From: Candidatus Obscuribacterales bacterium
Lineage (GTDB): Bacteria > Cyanobacteriota > Vampirovibrionia > Obscuribacterales > Obscuribacteraceae
Reading direction: 5' to 3'
NCBI GenBank assembly: GCA_019637435.1
Contig: JAHBVO010000002.1
Coordinates: 1,465,519-1,529,518, forward strand
DNA: 64,000 nucleotides
Shown: positions 32,428 through 41,799 of the stretch, in pieces
Layout: the number at the start of each line of letters is the position of its first letter
How positions within the stretch are numbered: the first letter of the stretch is position 1
The notes under the pieces: model-generated
What the model saw: the letters and a program-made list of their open reading frames with translations, nothing else
What the model was told of the DNA's origin: nothing
Databases searched by the model: none
Position numbers and translations under genes: made by a program

Positions 32428-32470
32428 AAACCGATGGGCGCTGTTTGGAAACCCTGATAATCGGTTTCTT
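32428..32470 (+). terminator. Possible terminator after the transaldolase gene
   Basis: AAACCGAT (32428-32435) pairs with ATCGGTTT (32460-32467) and is followed by CTTC. The 24-base loop contains a smaller GTTT/AAAC hairpin. The stem is weak, so confidence is low. Confidence 0.35.
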
Positions 32471-32578
32471 CCCCAAAAAGCGCATGATAATTGCAGAAAG
32501 GGTACATATCCGTATCACTTTCGTTCTAGAATGCAATTAGAGAGGTAATTTTGAGGTTTAAGGTCTCTGTCAGAGCTA

Positions 32579-33835
32579 ATGTCGGCAAAACCTTCCGCTG
32601 AGAAAAGCGCAATACGGGGTCCAAGCGGGTTTCTGGAGATGGACGGACAGATGCTCGTTGTCGACTTCGGTCGCATATACCATGACGGCAATCCGGTGGG
32701 AGTGCTGTACGACGACGGTTACCTGCAAAACACCAGCGGAGTTCTCGGCGCTCATTCAAAACTTCGGCCTATTGAAACGCTTCCAGGCTGCGTCTTTCGC
32801 GGAATCGACTCGCAGGGGCTGGAATTGGTTCTGCCGCCGGGTGAAGGCGGCCCTTCCGGTTCTATGAAATTCAACGGCGTGCTTTACCACGTCGTAAATG
32901 GCCGGATTGCGGCCCCGGATCACGGACTGGTCGGCGAGATCGACGATGATGGCACGATCTTTTTGCGCGATCATCGCAATCGCGTGCCGAAGCGCAAGCT
33001 GGATGAGTCCAACCAATTGGGCACGATCATAGAAGGCAAAAAGAGTAGCGGCGATTTGATGAAACATGAGTGGCACCGACCGCTCTTTCGTAAGGACAGA
33101 CCTTATGGAGAAGCGGAGATGATTCGCTACTTCATGGATTTCGATGGCTTGAACGGGACGCAAAAGAAGTATCTATTCGAGAATTTGAAGCTATGGGCCT
33201 CCAGTGGTCTGCTTCAGGTAGTGCGCACAACCGAGGGCAACTGTGCGCTGGGCAATGTGAAACACGGAGCCGCTGGACAGACAGGTGTGCGCACAGGCAA
33301 CGTCACTCTGGACAAAGAAGAATTTGACCGCGACATTGACTACTACTACAAGCATGGTGTTTTTGCCGCGGTTTACACTCGCATCAAAGAGATGCTCGAA
33401 GTTCGTGTAAATCTCGTAGTCGCACATGAATTCGGGCATCAGCTCGAATTTGTTTTGTCTCAAGCCACTCAGGAGCGCATTAAAGACTTGTATCGTGAGC
33501 AGAAAAAGCGTTGCGACAAGCTGCATCCGCTGCCGGAAGAATACCCGGGCGCCGCCGAGCTTGTTCCTCAGCATCATATCGACAAACGGATTTTTATCTC
33601 CGGTTACGCACGTTCGACTCACCATGAGTACTGGGCTGAGTGCGTCGCAGCGTTTAGCGTCAAACCCAGTCGTGAATATCTTAAGCAGCTGGATCCTGCT
33701 GTATACGACATCCTCTGCAAAATTGTCTATGAGCCGGAAACCGTTTTGCGACCTGTTCTCGTCGAGCCTATAATGGCATTGCAAGCCAGTCTCCGCGTCG
33801 GGGGCGAATTGCACGATAATCTTTTGAACGAGTGA
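32579..33835 (+). CDS. Putative gluzincin metalloprotease with N-terminal beta-rich repeats
   Basis: 418 residues. The C-terminal part has VVAHEFGHQLEF (HExxH, about 283-287) and, 70 residues on, GYARSTHHEYWAECVAAFS, with a downstream Glu as expected for a gluzincin third ligand. The order and spacing resemble the anthrax lethal factor-like (ATLF) peptidase domain. The N-terminal half (about 15-140) has Gly/Asp-rich strand repeats (VVDFGRIYHDGNPVGVLYDDGYL, LVGEIDDDGTIFLRDHRN). No signal peptide or membrane helix is visible, so it may be cytoplasmic or exported by another route. A second metalloprotease gene begins nine bases downstream. Substrate unknown. Confidence 0.65.
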   Translation: MSAKPSAEKSAIRGPSGFLEMDGQMLVVDFGRIYHDGNPVGVLYDDGYLQNTSGVLGAHSKLRPIETLPGCVFRGIDSQGLELVLPPGEGGPSGSMKFNGVLYHVVNGRIAAPDHGLVGEIDDDGTIFLRDHRNRVPKRKLDESNQLGTIIEGKKSSGDLMKHEWHRPLFRKDRPYGEAEMIRYFMDFDGLNGTQKKYLFENLKLWASSGLLQVVRTTEGNCALGNVKHGAAGQTGVRTGNVTLDKEEFDRDIDYYYKHGVFAAVYTRIKEMLEVRVNLVVAHEFGHQLEFVLSQATQERIKDLYREQKKRCDKLHPLPEEYPGAAELVPQHHIDKRIFISGYARSTHHEYWAECVAAFSVKPSREYLKQLDPAVYDILCKIVYEPETVLRPVLVEPIMALQASLRVGGELHDNLLNE

Positions 33836-33844
33836 ATTTACTAA

Positions 33845-36400
33845 ATGTTAGTGGACAACGATAGTTCGAGTTTTAAGCCCGGGACATTCGCGAGAGCGTG
33901 GTTTTTATCATTGCTGTTTGCCTGCCAGGCGGCTAATCCGAGCTTGTCCGTCGCGCTTGCAGCCTCGACGGCGCAGACTAAACCATCGTTAAAAGCGATC
34001 GACTCGTCTTATGCCAAGATGGATCCCATTCCCAAACCCGGAAGTTCAAGTTTGCCGCCGGGTGCAATCAATGGGATGCCGATTTCCGGAAACCAACCTT
34101 CGGGTCTTCCGGTCGGCGGAAATCCCCAGTATCAGTACCAGGCACAGGGCTATGGACAACAGGGATATCAGCCCAGCTATCCTCAGCCCACTCAGTATCA
34201 AGGCACGCCTGGTTACGCCGGCCAAAGTTACCCGAACCAGACGCCCGCATATCCGGCGTATCAAACGCCGAATCAATATGGCGGTGCTCCGCAATATGGG
34301 GCTGCGCCTCAATATCAGGCACCGCAACAATATGGACAGGCTCCTCAGTATGGTGGCGGATATGGTGGCGCACCTCCTGTACAATCACCGCCCGGCTATC
34401 CTCAGATGCCGGCCCAGCCCCAATATGGAAACACCAACCAGCTGCCGCCCGGTTTCGTTCCTTCAGGTACACAGCAACAGCAACAGCAACCTCAAAATAA
34501 TTTTCCCGCCGGGCGAGCCCGTTTGGGTGGAGGTCATCCCAATCTAGTTCCTCAAGGTGCGCCTCCGTCCGCCGGTCCGGGCGCGGTCGGATACGCTGGA
34601 CAGGGTAGCTACCCTCAGGTGAACAATGCTCAGCCCAGTTACGGCGGCTATCAGGGTGGATATCCCCAGCAAGGTGGCTATCAGCAGCCGGCTCCGGGAG
34701 GGTATGGACAGGTGCCTGGAGGCTATTCGCAACCGGCTGGATACACCGCCGGCGGTGCGACCGCTCAGCAATTCGCTCAGACCAACTTTCCGAATCCAAA
34801 CCTCATTCCCGAGTTTGGAAAACCGCTTCCTACCAGCGCCACCAATCAGGGCTCAGCAGGAATGTGGGCAACCAATCAAATGTACCCCGGTACCGCAGGT
34901 GGTGCCGGCGGTTATAACGGCGCTGGCGGTTACGGTGCGAATGCAGGAGCCTACGGTGATAGTGGCGGAGGAAATTATGGACCGTCCGGCGCGGTCGGCA
35001 GCAGCCCTTCTTCCGGAGGCGGTAGCCCGGAAGAGGCGCGCGTAGCCCGCCTGGAGAAGGTCGCCTTCGGTTCGACCTATCCTGAACACGAAGTGGAAGA
35101 TCGTGTCGATCATCTGGAGAAAGAGATTTTCGGAGAAAAGAGTTCCGGCGATATGAATTCGCGCTTGCAGCGCCTCGAAGTCAAACTTGGTGGCGCCAGC
35201 GGTTCTTACGGAAGTCCCCGAAGTTATGGTGGTTCATCTCCTGTCGGTTCGCCCCAGGGAGGACTTCGACCAAGTTTAGCGTCAGCGCCGGGCGGCATGC
35301 GACCGGCTCCTGCCGGATTGTCCGCAGCACCTGCAAGTTTATCGGCGGCGCCTCGCGGTCTGTCCGCCGATGCCGGAAGTTTATCCGCGGCGCCTTTGAC
35401 CGCCGATGCTGGAAGTCTATCCGCGGCTCCGGCGAGTTTGACCGCCCAGCCAGCGTCTTTGAGTGCCACCGCGGGCGGTCTCAGTGCGGATGCTGGAAGT
35501 TTGAGTGCTCCAGTTTCAACCTCGTCCGGAAAGAAGTTGGCATTGAAGCAACCTGGTGATGAACCGGAGCAGAGTTCGCCGCCTGAATCGGAAACCGCAG
35601 AATCCGCTTCAGATGAAGATGCTTCTCCTGCGACGTCTGATGATGAGGAAGATACGAGTGCTCCAGCTGGTGGCACAAACACGACAAGCGACTCGGACAG
35701 CGATAGCGACGGGGCTGCTCCGTCTGATACCATGGATGGTGCTTCTGTGCCTTCAGGTGGACCGGGCAAAAGTGTTGTGAAGAATCCTTCTTTGAAAATT
35801 CCATTTGAGAAAGGTGCGGGCGATTACATGAATCGCATCACCACTTTCGTCAATGATACGACAGCCCACTGGACACATTTCCCCGTTCGTGTGCGGCTTC
35901 CCGAGGACGCATCTCCGGAGTGGCGAAAGCTTATGGAGCCGAGCGTTGAAAAATGGAGCCGCTATGTTCCGTTAAAAACCGCTAGCCGTAAGGAAAGTGC
36001 GGATATCGAAGTGTCATTCGTCAATCATCTGGTGCCGCGTGTGCTTGGTGTGACGCGTCTCACCGTCGCAGGCGGTCAAATGAAGGTTTTCATTTACATG
36101 CTCAGACCGAATTACTATCCGCAACTACCGGAGAAAACGCTTGCTGGCGCCTTCCTGCATGAACTCGGTCACGCTATAGGAATTTTCGGGCACAGCGATA
36201 AACCGTCTGATGCGATGTACACGTGCGAAGTCTCGACTGCCGGAAACGGCAAACTTACCCAGGATAAACTCGGCGCGGTTTCTTCCCGAGATATAAACAC
36301 TCTCAAGCTAATCTATGACGCCAAGCCGCTTCCGGCTGATTTCAACCTCTCCGCTCCGGAAGAATGGAGTTTTCACTTGGGAGCGGAAACCAGTTCCTGA
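33845..36400 (+). CDS. Secreted matrixin-like metalloprotease with long Gln/Tyr/Pro/Gly-rich region
   Basis: 851 residues. The N-terminal hydrophobic segment (about 15-40, ending ALAA) is a probable signal peptide. Residues about 80-390 are built of Q, Y, P, G and N in PQYG/GGY-like runs. About residues 396-450 hold the LE...FG module also seen in the CAP protein at 2-2080. Residues about 490-560 are SLSAAP/SADAG repeats, followed by an acidic Ser-rich stretch. The catalytic domain is about 650-820: FLHELGHAIGIFGHSDKPSDAMY gives HExxHxxGxxxH and a Met-turn. The third His is one residue further than in HExxHxxGxxH, as in matrixin-like proteins with a GHS after two hydrophobics. Probable surface or secreted zinc protease. 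Confidence 0.8.
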   Translation: MLVDNDSSSFKPGTFARAWFLSLLFACQAANPSLSVALAASTAQTKPSLKAIDSSYAKMDPIPKPGSSSLPPGAINGMPISGNQPSGLPVGGNPQYQYQAQGYGQQGYQPSYPQPTQYQGTPGYAGQSYPNQTPAYPAYQTPNQYGGAPQYGAAPQYQAPQQYGQAPQYGGGYGGAPPVQSPPGYPQMPAQPQYGNTNQLPPGFVPSGTQQQQQQPQNNFPAGRARLGGGHPNLVPQGAPPSAGPGAVGYAGQGSYPQVNNAQPSYGGYQGGYPQQGGYQQPAPGGYGQVPGGYSQPAGYTAGGATAQQFAQTNFPNPNLIPEFGKPLPTSATNQGSAGMWATNQMYPGTAGGAGGYNGAGGYGANAGAYGDSGGGNYGPSGAVGSSPSSGGGSPEEARVARLEKVAFGSTYPEHEVEDRVDHLEKEIFGEKSSGDMNSRLQRLEVKLGGASGSYGSPRSYGGSSPVGSPQGGLRPSLASAPGGMRPAPAGLSAAPASLSAAPRGLSADAGSLSAAPLTADAGSLSAAPASLTAQPASLSATAGGLSADAGSLSAPVSTSSGKKLALKQPGDEPEQSSPPESETAESASDEDASPATSDDEEDTSAPAGGTNTTSDSDSDSDGAAPSDTMDGASVPSGGPGKSVVKNPSLKIPFEKGAGDYMNRITTFVNDTTAHWTHFPVRVRLPEDASPEWRKLMEPSVEKWSRYVPLKTASRKESADIEVSFVNHLVPRVLGVTRLTVAGGQMKVFIYMLRPNYYPQLPEKTLAGAFLHELGHAIGIFGHSDKPSDAMYTCEVSTAGNGKLTQDKLGAVSSRDINTLKLIYDAKPLPADFNLSAPEEWSFHLGAETSS
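35318..35512 (+). repeat. LSAAP/LSADAG degenerate repeat within the matrixin-like protein
   Basis: About ten copies of a 6-7 residue unit, alternating SLSAAP, GLSADAG and SLTAQP, encoded by 18-21 bp near-repeats. It is low complexity and likely a flexible spacer between the LE...FG module and the catalytic domain. Confidence 0.7.
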
Positions 36401-36501
36401 TGGTCCAAAACGCCAGAAGCCGGTTTCCTTGAGCGATGTACAGGTTTAAACCGCTGCGCCTGGGTTCGCCGTTAAGAACGAATATTCACACTTTATTGAT
36501 T

Positions 36502-36523
36502 TCCAGGCAGTTTTGACCCTGGA
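36502..36523. promoter_or_regulatory. Inverted repeat upstream of mqnD
   Basis: TCCAGG (36502-36507) and CCTGGA (36518-36523) are separated by ten bases, 56 bases upstream of the mqnD start. It could be a dimer operator or a small hairpin. There is no supporting promoter match. Confidence 0.3.
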
Positions 36524-36579
36524 TCTAATAAACTGATGCGACAAATCACCAATCGCGGTCCCGACCCGAGGAATTTCTA

Positions 36580-37425
36580 ATGGTTGTCCAAGCTAGAGAG
36601 ATTACAGTCGCTCACAGTCCTGATTCTGACGACGCGTTCATGTTCTACGCGCTGGCAAAAGGTCTGTTGGACACCAATGGACTGAAGGTCAATCAGGCAT
36701 TCAACGACATTCAATCGCTCAATAAAGAGGCAATGACCGGTCGTTACGAAGTCACCGCGATTTCCTTTGCCGCGTACCCGCATGTGAAAGACAAATACAT
36801 GCTTATGCCGTGCGGCGCGAGCATGGGCGAGAACTATGGACCGGTGCTGGTTGCGCCGAAAGAACTGACCAGGGAAGAGCTTCTGAAAGCCCGTATCGCA
36901 ATTCCTGGAGAGATGACGACCGCCTATTTGACGTTGCGTTTGTACCAGCCCGGTTTGAATGTATTCGAGGTCCCGTTCAACCAGATCATCGAGGAAGTGC
37001 AAGCAGGCAATTATGATGCCGGTCTTCTGATTCACGAAGGACAGTTGACGTATCAAGCCGAAGGTTTGAAAAAAATCGTCAATCTTGGTGAGTGGTGGCA
37101 CGAACAAACCGGACTGCCGCTTCCGCTGGGCGGCAATGTGATTCGTAAGGATCTCGGTATGGAAATGATTGAAGAGGTGACTGTGTTGATTCGCCGCGCT
37201 ATCGAGTATGCGTTGGAGAATCGAGAACAGGCACTCGAGTATGCCTTGACCTTCTCACGCGATTTGCCGACCGATCTCGCTGACAAATTTGTCCACATGT
37301 ATGTCAATAAACTGTCTGTCGATCACGGTGTTAATGGTCGCGCCGCGATTAATAAGCTTTTCGAGATGGCTAATGAACGAGGGCTTTATGATGAGCCCGT
37401 TCATCCTGAATTCGTCGAAGTTTAA
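36580..37425 (+). CDS. mqnD: 1,4-dihydroxy-6-naphthoate synthase (futalosine menaquinone pathway)
   Basis: 281 residues, usual length. The signature VAHSPDSDDAFMFYALAKG at the N-terminus is diagnostic for MqnD; ITAISFAAY-like VTAISFAAYPHV, IAIPGEMTTAYLTLRLY, LLIHEGQLTY and LPLPLGGNVI are also conserved. MqnD cleaves cyclic dehypoxanthine futalosine to the naphthoate precursor of menaquinone. Its presence indicates menaquinone-based respiration made without the Men pathway. GAGGA stands eight bases before ATG 36580. It is a single gene here; mqnA, B and C are not in the window. Confidence 0.92.
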   Translation: MVVQAREITVAHSPDSDDAFMFYALAKGLLDTNGLKVNQAFNDIQSLNKEAMTGRYEVTAISFAAYPHVKDKYMLMPCGASMGENYGPVLVAPKELTREELLKARIAIPGEMTTAYLTLRLYQPGLNVFEVPFNQIIEEVQAGNYDAGLLIHEGQLTYQAEGLKKIVNLGEWWHEQTGLPLPLGGNVIRKDLGMEMIEEVTVLIRRAIEYALENREQALEYALTFSRDLPTDLADKFVHMYVNKLSVDHGVNGRAAINKLFEMANERGLYDEPVHPEFVEV

Positions 37426-37465
37426 TCGCACCGAATACGGTGGCAATGATTGTTTGGTCTTATGA

Positions 37466-37651
37466 CTAACGCACCGGTGAATTGACGACCGTCGTATCTA
37501 TGTCATTTTCAGCGCTGACCATTCCGGATTTCACTGAAACCCATGCGATCGCCGCAGCGATCAGAAGCGACGTGATGGCAATGAAAAAGAAGAAAGTCCA
37601 GTCATGCTTCACATGTGGCTTTTCGGTAGCTGTCTTTTCCAGTTCGCCCAT
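37466..37651 (-). CDS. Small single-pass membrane protein
   Basis: 61 residues with a charged N-terminus (MGELEKTATEKPHVKHD), one membrane helix (about 18-40, WTFFFFIAITSLLIAAAIAWVSV) and a short polar tail. AAGGAGG lies five bases before the ATG, one of the strongest ribosome-binding sites in the window, which argues for real translation. It converges on mqnD with 40 bases between stops. No family was recognised. Confidence 0.7.
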   Translation of the reverse strand: MGELEKTATEKPHVKHDWTFFFFIAITSLLIAAAIAWVSVKSGMVSAENDIDTTVVNSPVR

Positions 37652-37739
37652 CCCTGCCTCCTTCTGACAAGCATAGCACGGGCTTCCGGGGGCTCATTAC
37701 CAGGAGTTCAAATCTTAATTATTGCCTCGGTTAAGCGAG

Positions 37740-38717
37740 TCACTTGCCTGGAGCGGCGATTCCTGTCGCGCAAACCGCGGGAATTTGCTGTTGCAGGGCT
37801 TTGTTATGAGCCACTGTCTGCGATATCAAAGAATTGACGAAGTCCCTTAGCGCTCCATCAACGATTTCGCCATCGGCCTCGAATACATTATTGTGCGAAG
37901 CGTTGGGAAGAAGAACCAGCTTTTTGGGCTCGATCGCATTGTCGAAGATTTCTTGCGAATATCTGGATGGCAGAATCCAATCTTTCGCGCCGTGAACGAG
38001 CAGCAGTGGCGGGTGTTTTTGTTTATAAGCGGTGACGTTATCGAGAAAGCGCTGCGGAAAGGTTTCGTCCGGATAGAGTTTGAACCAGGGAAGGCGGTCA
38101 CGGGCTGCTTCCAGTATTGTGCTGAAGCCGGATTGCAAAACAATGCCGCTAACCGGGCGATTTTGACTGACTATTGTGGATACCGCGCAGCCGAGTGATT
38201 CGCCGTATAAAACTATGTCTTCCGGCTTGACCGATTTGTCTTTGACCAGGTAATCGTAAGCTCCAAGACCGTCCTCCGCAATGCCTTCGCAAGTCGGTTC
38301 TCCCTCGCTCTTGCCATAACCACGATAATCGTAGGCGAATACTGAATTGCCGCTCGCGGCAATCGCCTTGATGATTTTCAATCTGTAAGCAAGATTCCCG
38401 GCATTGCCATGAGAGACGAGAAAGGTTTTCTTCGCATTGGGAACTTGAATGTACCAGCCGTGAAGCCTGGTTCCGTCTTTGGTTTTGAAGGTTTCATCCG
38501 TCCAAGTAGTGTTGTACCTGCTCTTTATGGCGCTTAACTCTTTCGGATTCGGCAGGGTATCCTTCTCTGGATGAAACAGCAATAGATTTGTCAGGAAAAA
38601 GTTGGCGGGGCTGATGATCGTAGCGAGAAGGCTGAGTTTCACAAGCTCAATTCCGACCGACCTGACTGTCGGGCGCTTTCTTTCGCCGCTCGTTTTAACT
38701 TTGCTCTTGAACAACAT
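37740..38717 (-). CDS. Membrane-anchored alpha/beta hydrolase (ABHD13/Bem46-like)
   Basis: 325 residues. An N-terminal membrane helix at about 27-48 precedes the hydrolase fold: LVSHGNAGNLAYRL (oxyanion region), FAYDYRGYGKSEGEPT, the nucleophile elbow LYGESLGCAVS (Ser), LLLVHGAKDWILPSRYS (Asp) and PNASHNNVFE (His). The triad is complete. The substrate of this family in bacteria is not established. GAGGG is seven bases before ATG 38717. Confidence 0.85.
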   Translation of the reverse strand: MLFKSKVKTSGERKRPTVRSVGIELVKLSLLATIISPANFFLTNLLLFHPEKDTLPNPKELSAIKSRYNTTWTDETFKTKDGTRLHGWYIQVPNAKKTFLVSHGNAGNLAYRLKIIKAIAASGNSVFAYDYRGYGKSEGEPTCEGIAEDGLGAYDYLVKDKSVKPEDIVLYGESLGCAVSTIVSQNRPVSGIVLQSGFSTILEAARDRLPWFKLYPDETFPQRFLDNVTAYKQKHPPLLLVHGAKDWILPSRYSQEIFDNAIEPKKLVLLPNASHNNVFEADGEIVDGALRDFVNSLISQTVAHNKALQQQIPAVCATGIAAPGK

Positions 38718-38920
38718 GCGAAACCCTCGTCAAGTGCTTTGAAGCGGTGGCAAGTCATGAAAACAGCTTATCCTGCGTCCTTGCCGCGCTGCGGCAGTCA
38801 CGGTCAGTTAAGTAACTGTTTGCCGCCCCGTGGAAAATTCGCATATAAAGGGAATTACATAACTATCCATTGTGTGAGTCCCAGGTCCGCTCCGCACAGA
38901 GGTCAAGGGTGTATTCTCGT

Positions 38921-40282
38921 ATGTCTATGGAACAAGCCACCGACAGCGTTACTTGGAAAAATTATCTTGAGGCAGGCAACCGAGCTTTCGAGCTCGGGCG
39001 TTACGAGGATGCCGAAAAGCTCTACCAGAAGGCTTTGATAGAGGCTCGCAAGGAGTTCGCAGAGGGAACTTTGCATGACCTTGCCGACTCGCAAATGCTG
39101 ATTGCCGACGACAGCGAAAGTGGTGAACATCCGAGCCAGAAGCTATCGGATTCAACGATTGTAGATTTGTCCGAGCATCCAAGCTTCGGAGAGATCTATG
39201 TGAAACTTGGCGATCTTTACTGGGTGCAGGCCGCCTACCGTAAGGCTGAAGAGGCATATAAGCTGGCGTTATCGGTTAAGGAAACCTGTTTTGGCGTAAA
39301 CGACCTGCAACTGGCACCTGTTCTCGATAAGCTGGGCAAAGTATTTCGCTCGCAAGGGAAATTTTCGGAGGTTGAGCCCTATTTCAGAAGGGCGTTGACC
39401 ATCTACGAAGCGCATGAGGACTGCGACAAGCTTGCCCTCGGAACGACCCTGGAAAACCTGGCCGATTTCTATCGCGCGCACGGCAAATTCGATCAAGCCG
39501 AGCCGCTTTTCCGAAAGTCGATTTCGGTCAGGGAGTTGGTGGTCGGTCCCGACGATCCAAGCATCGGTCCCTTATTGCAGAATCTCGCCTTGCTGCATCA
39601 TGCCGACGGCGATCATGCAAAGGCCGAGCCGCTTTATGTAAGAGCGTTGAAACTTTGTGAAGAGGAGTGGGGCGCAGATCATCCGAGTGTTGCGACACTT
39701 TTGAACTATCAAGCAGAGCTCTATCGCATGATGGGCGATTTTGCGAAAGCAGAGAAAATCCACTGGCGTGCTCTTAAAATTCGTCAAACGGTTCTCGGCC
39801 TGGAGCATCCAAGTACCGCACAAACTCTGGGAAATTTGGCTTTGTTGTTCCACATCCAGTGTCGATACGATCAAGCTGAACCGTTGTATAAAACGCTGCT
39901 CGAAATTCGAACCAAAGATTGGGGACCGAAACACATGCACGTTGCGGAGGTGCTCAACTCACTTGCCGAGGTTTACCGCGATCAGCAAAAGTACAACGAA
40001 GCGGAACAGCATTATTGGCGCGCACTATCTATAGTGCAGGAGAATCTTGGACCGGAGCATCCGAGTGTGGCAAAGTCGCTTCAAAGTTTGGCTGAGCTTT
40101 ATGAGGATCAGCAGAACTTCGAGGAAGCCGATCGCTTATACCGCTGGGGCCTGGGCTTGAGTGAGAAGGCTCTTGGGTCAGAGCATCCGGAAGTGGCGTC
40201 ACTGATGGCTCGCTATGCCTCGCTGCAGAAAAAGATGTCCAGCGACGATGAGGATGATACCGACTTGCTCTGGCAGGACTAG
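38921..40282 (+). CDS. Kinesin-light-chain-type TPR protein
   Basis: 453 residues from ATG 38921; an upstream GTG at 38870 lacks support. After an N-terminal TPR (AGNRAFELGRYEDAEKLYQKAL) and a linker, about eight 42-residue TPR_12 repeats run to the end, each with the pattern xGPEHPSVAxxLxNLAxLYxxxGxYxxAExLYxRAL. There is no signal peptide or helix anchor. Such repeats are protein-binding scaffolds. The kinase gene at 40302 starts 19 bases after the stop, so the protein is probably co-transcribed and may present partners to the kinases (inference). Confidence 0.88.
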   Translation: MSMEQATDSVTWKNYLEAGNRAFELGRYEDAEKLYQKALIEARKEFAEGTLHDLADSQMLIADDSESGEHPSQKLSDSTIVDLSEHPSFGEIYVKLGDLYWVQAAYRKAEEAYKLALSVKETCFGVNDLQLAPVLDKLGKVFRSQGKFSEVEPYFRRALTIYEAHEDCDKLALGTTLENLADFYRAHGKFDQAEPLFRKSISVRELVVGPDDPSIGPLLQNLALLHHADGDHAKAEPLYVRALKLCEEEWGADHPSVATLLNYQAELYRMMGDFAKAEKIHWRALKIRQTVLGLEHPSTAQTLGNLALLFHIQCRYDQAEPLYKTLLEIRTKDWGPKHMHVAEVLNSLAEVYRDQQKYNEAEQHYWRALSIVQENLGPEHPSVAKSLQSLAELYEDQQNFEEADRLYRWGLGLSEKALGSEHPEVASLMARYASLQKKMSSDDEDDTDLLWQD

Positions 40283-40301
40283 TTAGCGGTGCGATAACGC
40301 T

Positions 40302-41795
40302 ATGTCTGATGAACTTGCCCGAATTGTGCGATATAAGCCGCCGGTACTTAAGATCGGCTTTGCCGCGTGGTCCGGTGTTGTGCCACTGCTGACGGTGCCA
40401 TTAGGGCTTACCATATTTGGACTTAGCCTTTGGACCATTTTTCTCATTGTCGAGCTAGTACTTGGAGTGCCGGTTTTGGACGGGTTCTTGTACATGGCGG
40501 CTGCGCTGGCCATGGCTGTTTCGGTCATGGTATTTCTTTTGTGGATTACTGGTGTCGCGGCCGACGATCAAATATGGATCTCGAAAGATGGCATAACTTT
40601 CCCGCTTTTTATGAGCCCCTATCTGCGCTTTCGGCGACGTCGACTCTGGTCTGAAGTCGAGCGAATCGAATTGAAAAAGTACGATGAGAAGTCTGATGAA
40701 TTGTACGGTGATATCGTTCTAGAGTTCACTTCGGGAGAGCGCGTCAACCTGGATATGAGTGGCTTTGTCGACGTTGGCGTAAAAGGTTTTGAAAAAGGAG
40801 AATTGGAAAAGTTCTTGCTTGCCTGCGAAGTCTTTGCAAAAAGGGACGCGGTAGCGATGAACATAGTAGAGCTCAGGGACTGGGTTGGCAATGCCAGTCG
40901 TGAAACCGGCAAGCTCAGTTACACTGAAGTGTGGGAGAGCGAATTGACGAATCGTTTTCACGCCACTGTGTTTATACCCCTGGAGCCGGATTCGACTTTG
41001 CAAAATGGCAAGCTGAAAGTGGTTCGGCAGCTGGCTTTTGGAGGACTGGCTGCTGTATATCTGGTTCAACGCGATGGACGTGAACTGCTTATTCTGAAAG
41101 AAGCCGTGGTGCCGACAAATCAGGACGAGTCGATGAAGTCGAAGGCGCTGGAGATGTTTGAGAGAGAAGCGCGGTTTCTGTCTTTACTCGAACATCCGCG
41201 CATTGCTCGCGTTTACGACTACTTCGTCGAGCAAAATAGGCACTATCTCTTGCTTGAACGAATAACTGGAAGAAACCTCCGCCAGGTCGTAAATTCGGAA
41301 GGTCCTCAAGCTGAGGAAATCGTTTTGAAATGGGCAGAGGAGATTGCCGAGATTCTGGTGTTTCTTCACCGTCAGCAGCCGCCGATAGTGCACCGCGATT
41401 TGACTCCCGAGAATTTGATTCTGGCTGATGATGGCAAAATTCATCTCATAGACTTTGGTGCCGCCAACCAGTTTTTAGGAACCGTCACTGGAACTGTAGT
41501 CGGTAAGCAGGCGTTCATCTCGCCGGAGCAGTTTCGCGGCAAAGCGACGCCGTCCAGTGATATCTATTCTTTCGGTGGAACGTTATATTTCCTGTTAACC
41601 GGAAAGAATCCTCTGGCGATGAGCGTAATGAAACCGGCGTCGATTAATGCAAACGTTTCAGAGTCGCTGGATAAATTGGTCAGCGATTGTACCGCTCAGG
41701 AAATCGACGGACGACCGACAAGTGCGGAAGACCTTCTCTCTCGTCTTCAGCGGATTTCGAGCGCTCGCACTCAAGCGGCTGGAGTGAGCAAATAG
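40302..41795 (+). CDS. Membrane Ser/Thr kinase: N-terminal helices, PH-like linker, kinase
   Basis: 497 residues. Two membrane helices are at about 20-52 and 58-86. Residues about 88-175 are strand-rich, with the pattern DGITFPLFM...RRLWSEVERIEL...LEFTSGERVNLDM...LEKFLLACEVFA, which resembles a bacterial PH-like domain (inference). The kinase domain is about 232-490: glycine loop LAFGGLAAVYLV (loose), Lys in LILKEA, HRDLTPENLI, IDFGAANQ and GTVVGKQAFISPEQFRG. All catalytic residues are present. The order is the reverse of the LRR kinases at 15-19 kb. It lies four bases upstream of a related kinase gene. No clear Shine-Dalgarno, so translation may be coupled to the TPR gene. Confidence 0.82.
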   Translation: MSDELARIVRYKPPVLKIGFAAWSGVVPLLTVPLGLTIFGLSLWTIFLIVELVLGVPVLDGFLYMAAALAMAVSVMVFLLWITGVAADDQIWISKDGITFPLFMSPYLRFRRRRLWSEVERIELKKYDEKSDELYGDIVLEFTSGERVNLDMSGFVDVGVKGFEKGELEKFLLACEVFAKRDAVAMNIVELRDWVGNASRETGKLSYTEVWESELTNRFHATVFIPLEPDSTLQNGKLKVVRQLAFGGLAAVYLVQRDGRELLILKEAVVPTNQDESMKSKALEMFEREARFLSLLEHPRIARVYDYFVEQNRHYLLLERITGRNLRQVVNSEGPQAEEIVLKWAEEIAEILVFLHRQQPPIVHRDLTPENLILADDGKIHLIDFGAANQFLGTVTGTVVGKQAFISPEQFRGKATPSSDIYSFGGTLYFLLTGKNPLAMSVMKPASINANVSESLDKLVSDCTAQEIDGRPTSAEDLLSRLQRISSARTQAAGVSK

Positions 41796-41799
41796 AGTC

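Noticed and set aside
34068..34799. Long antisense and alternate frames inside the matrixin-like gene
   Set aside because: They arise from the Gln/Tyr/Pro/Gly-rich repeats; no start signal or domain.
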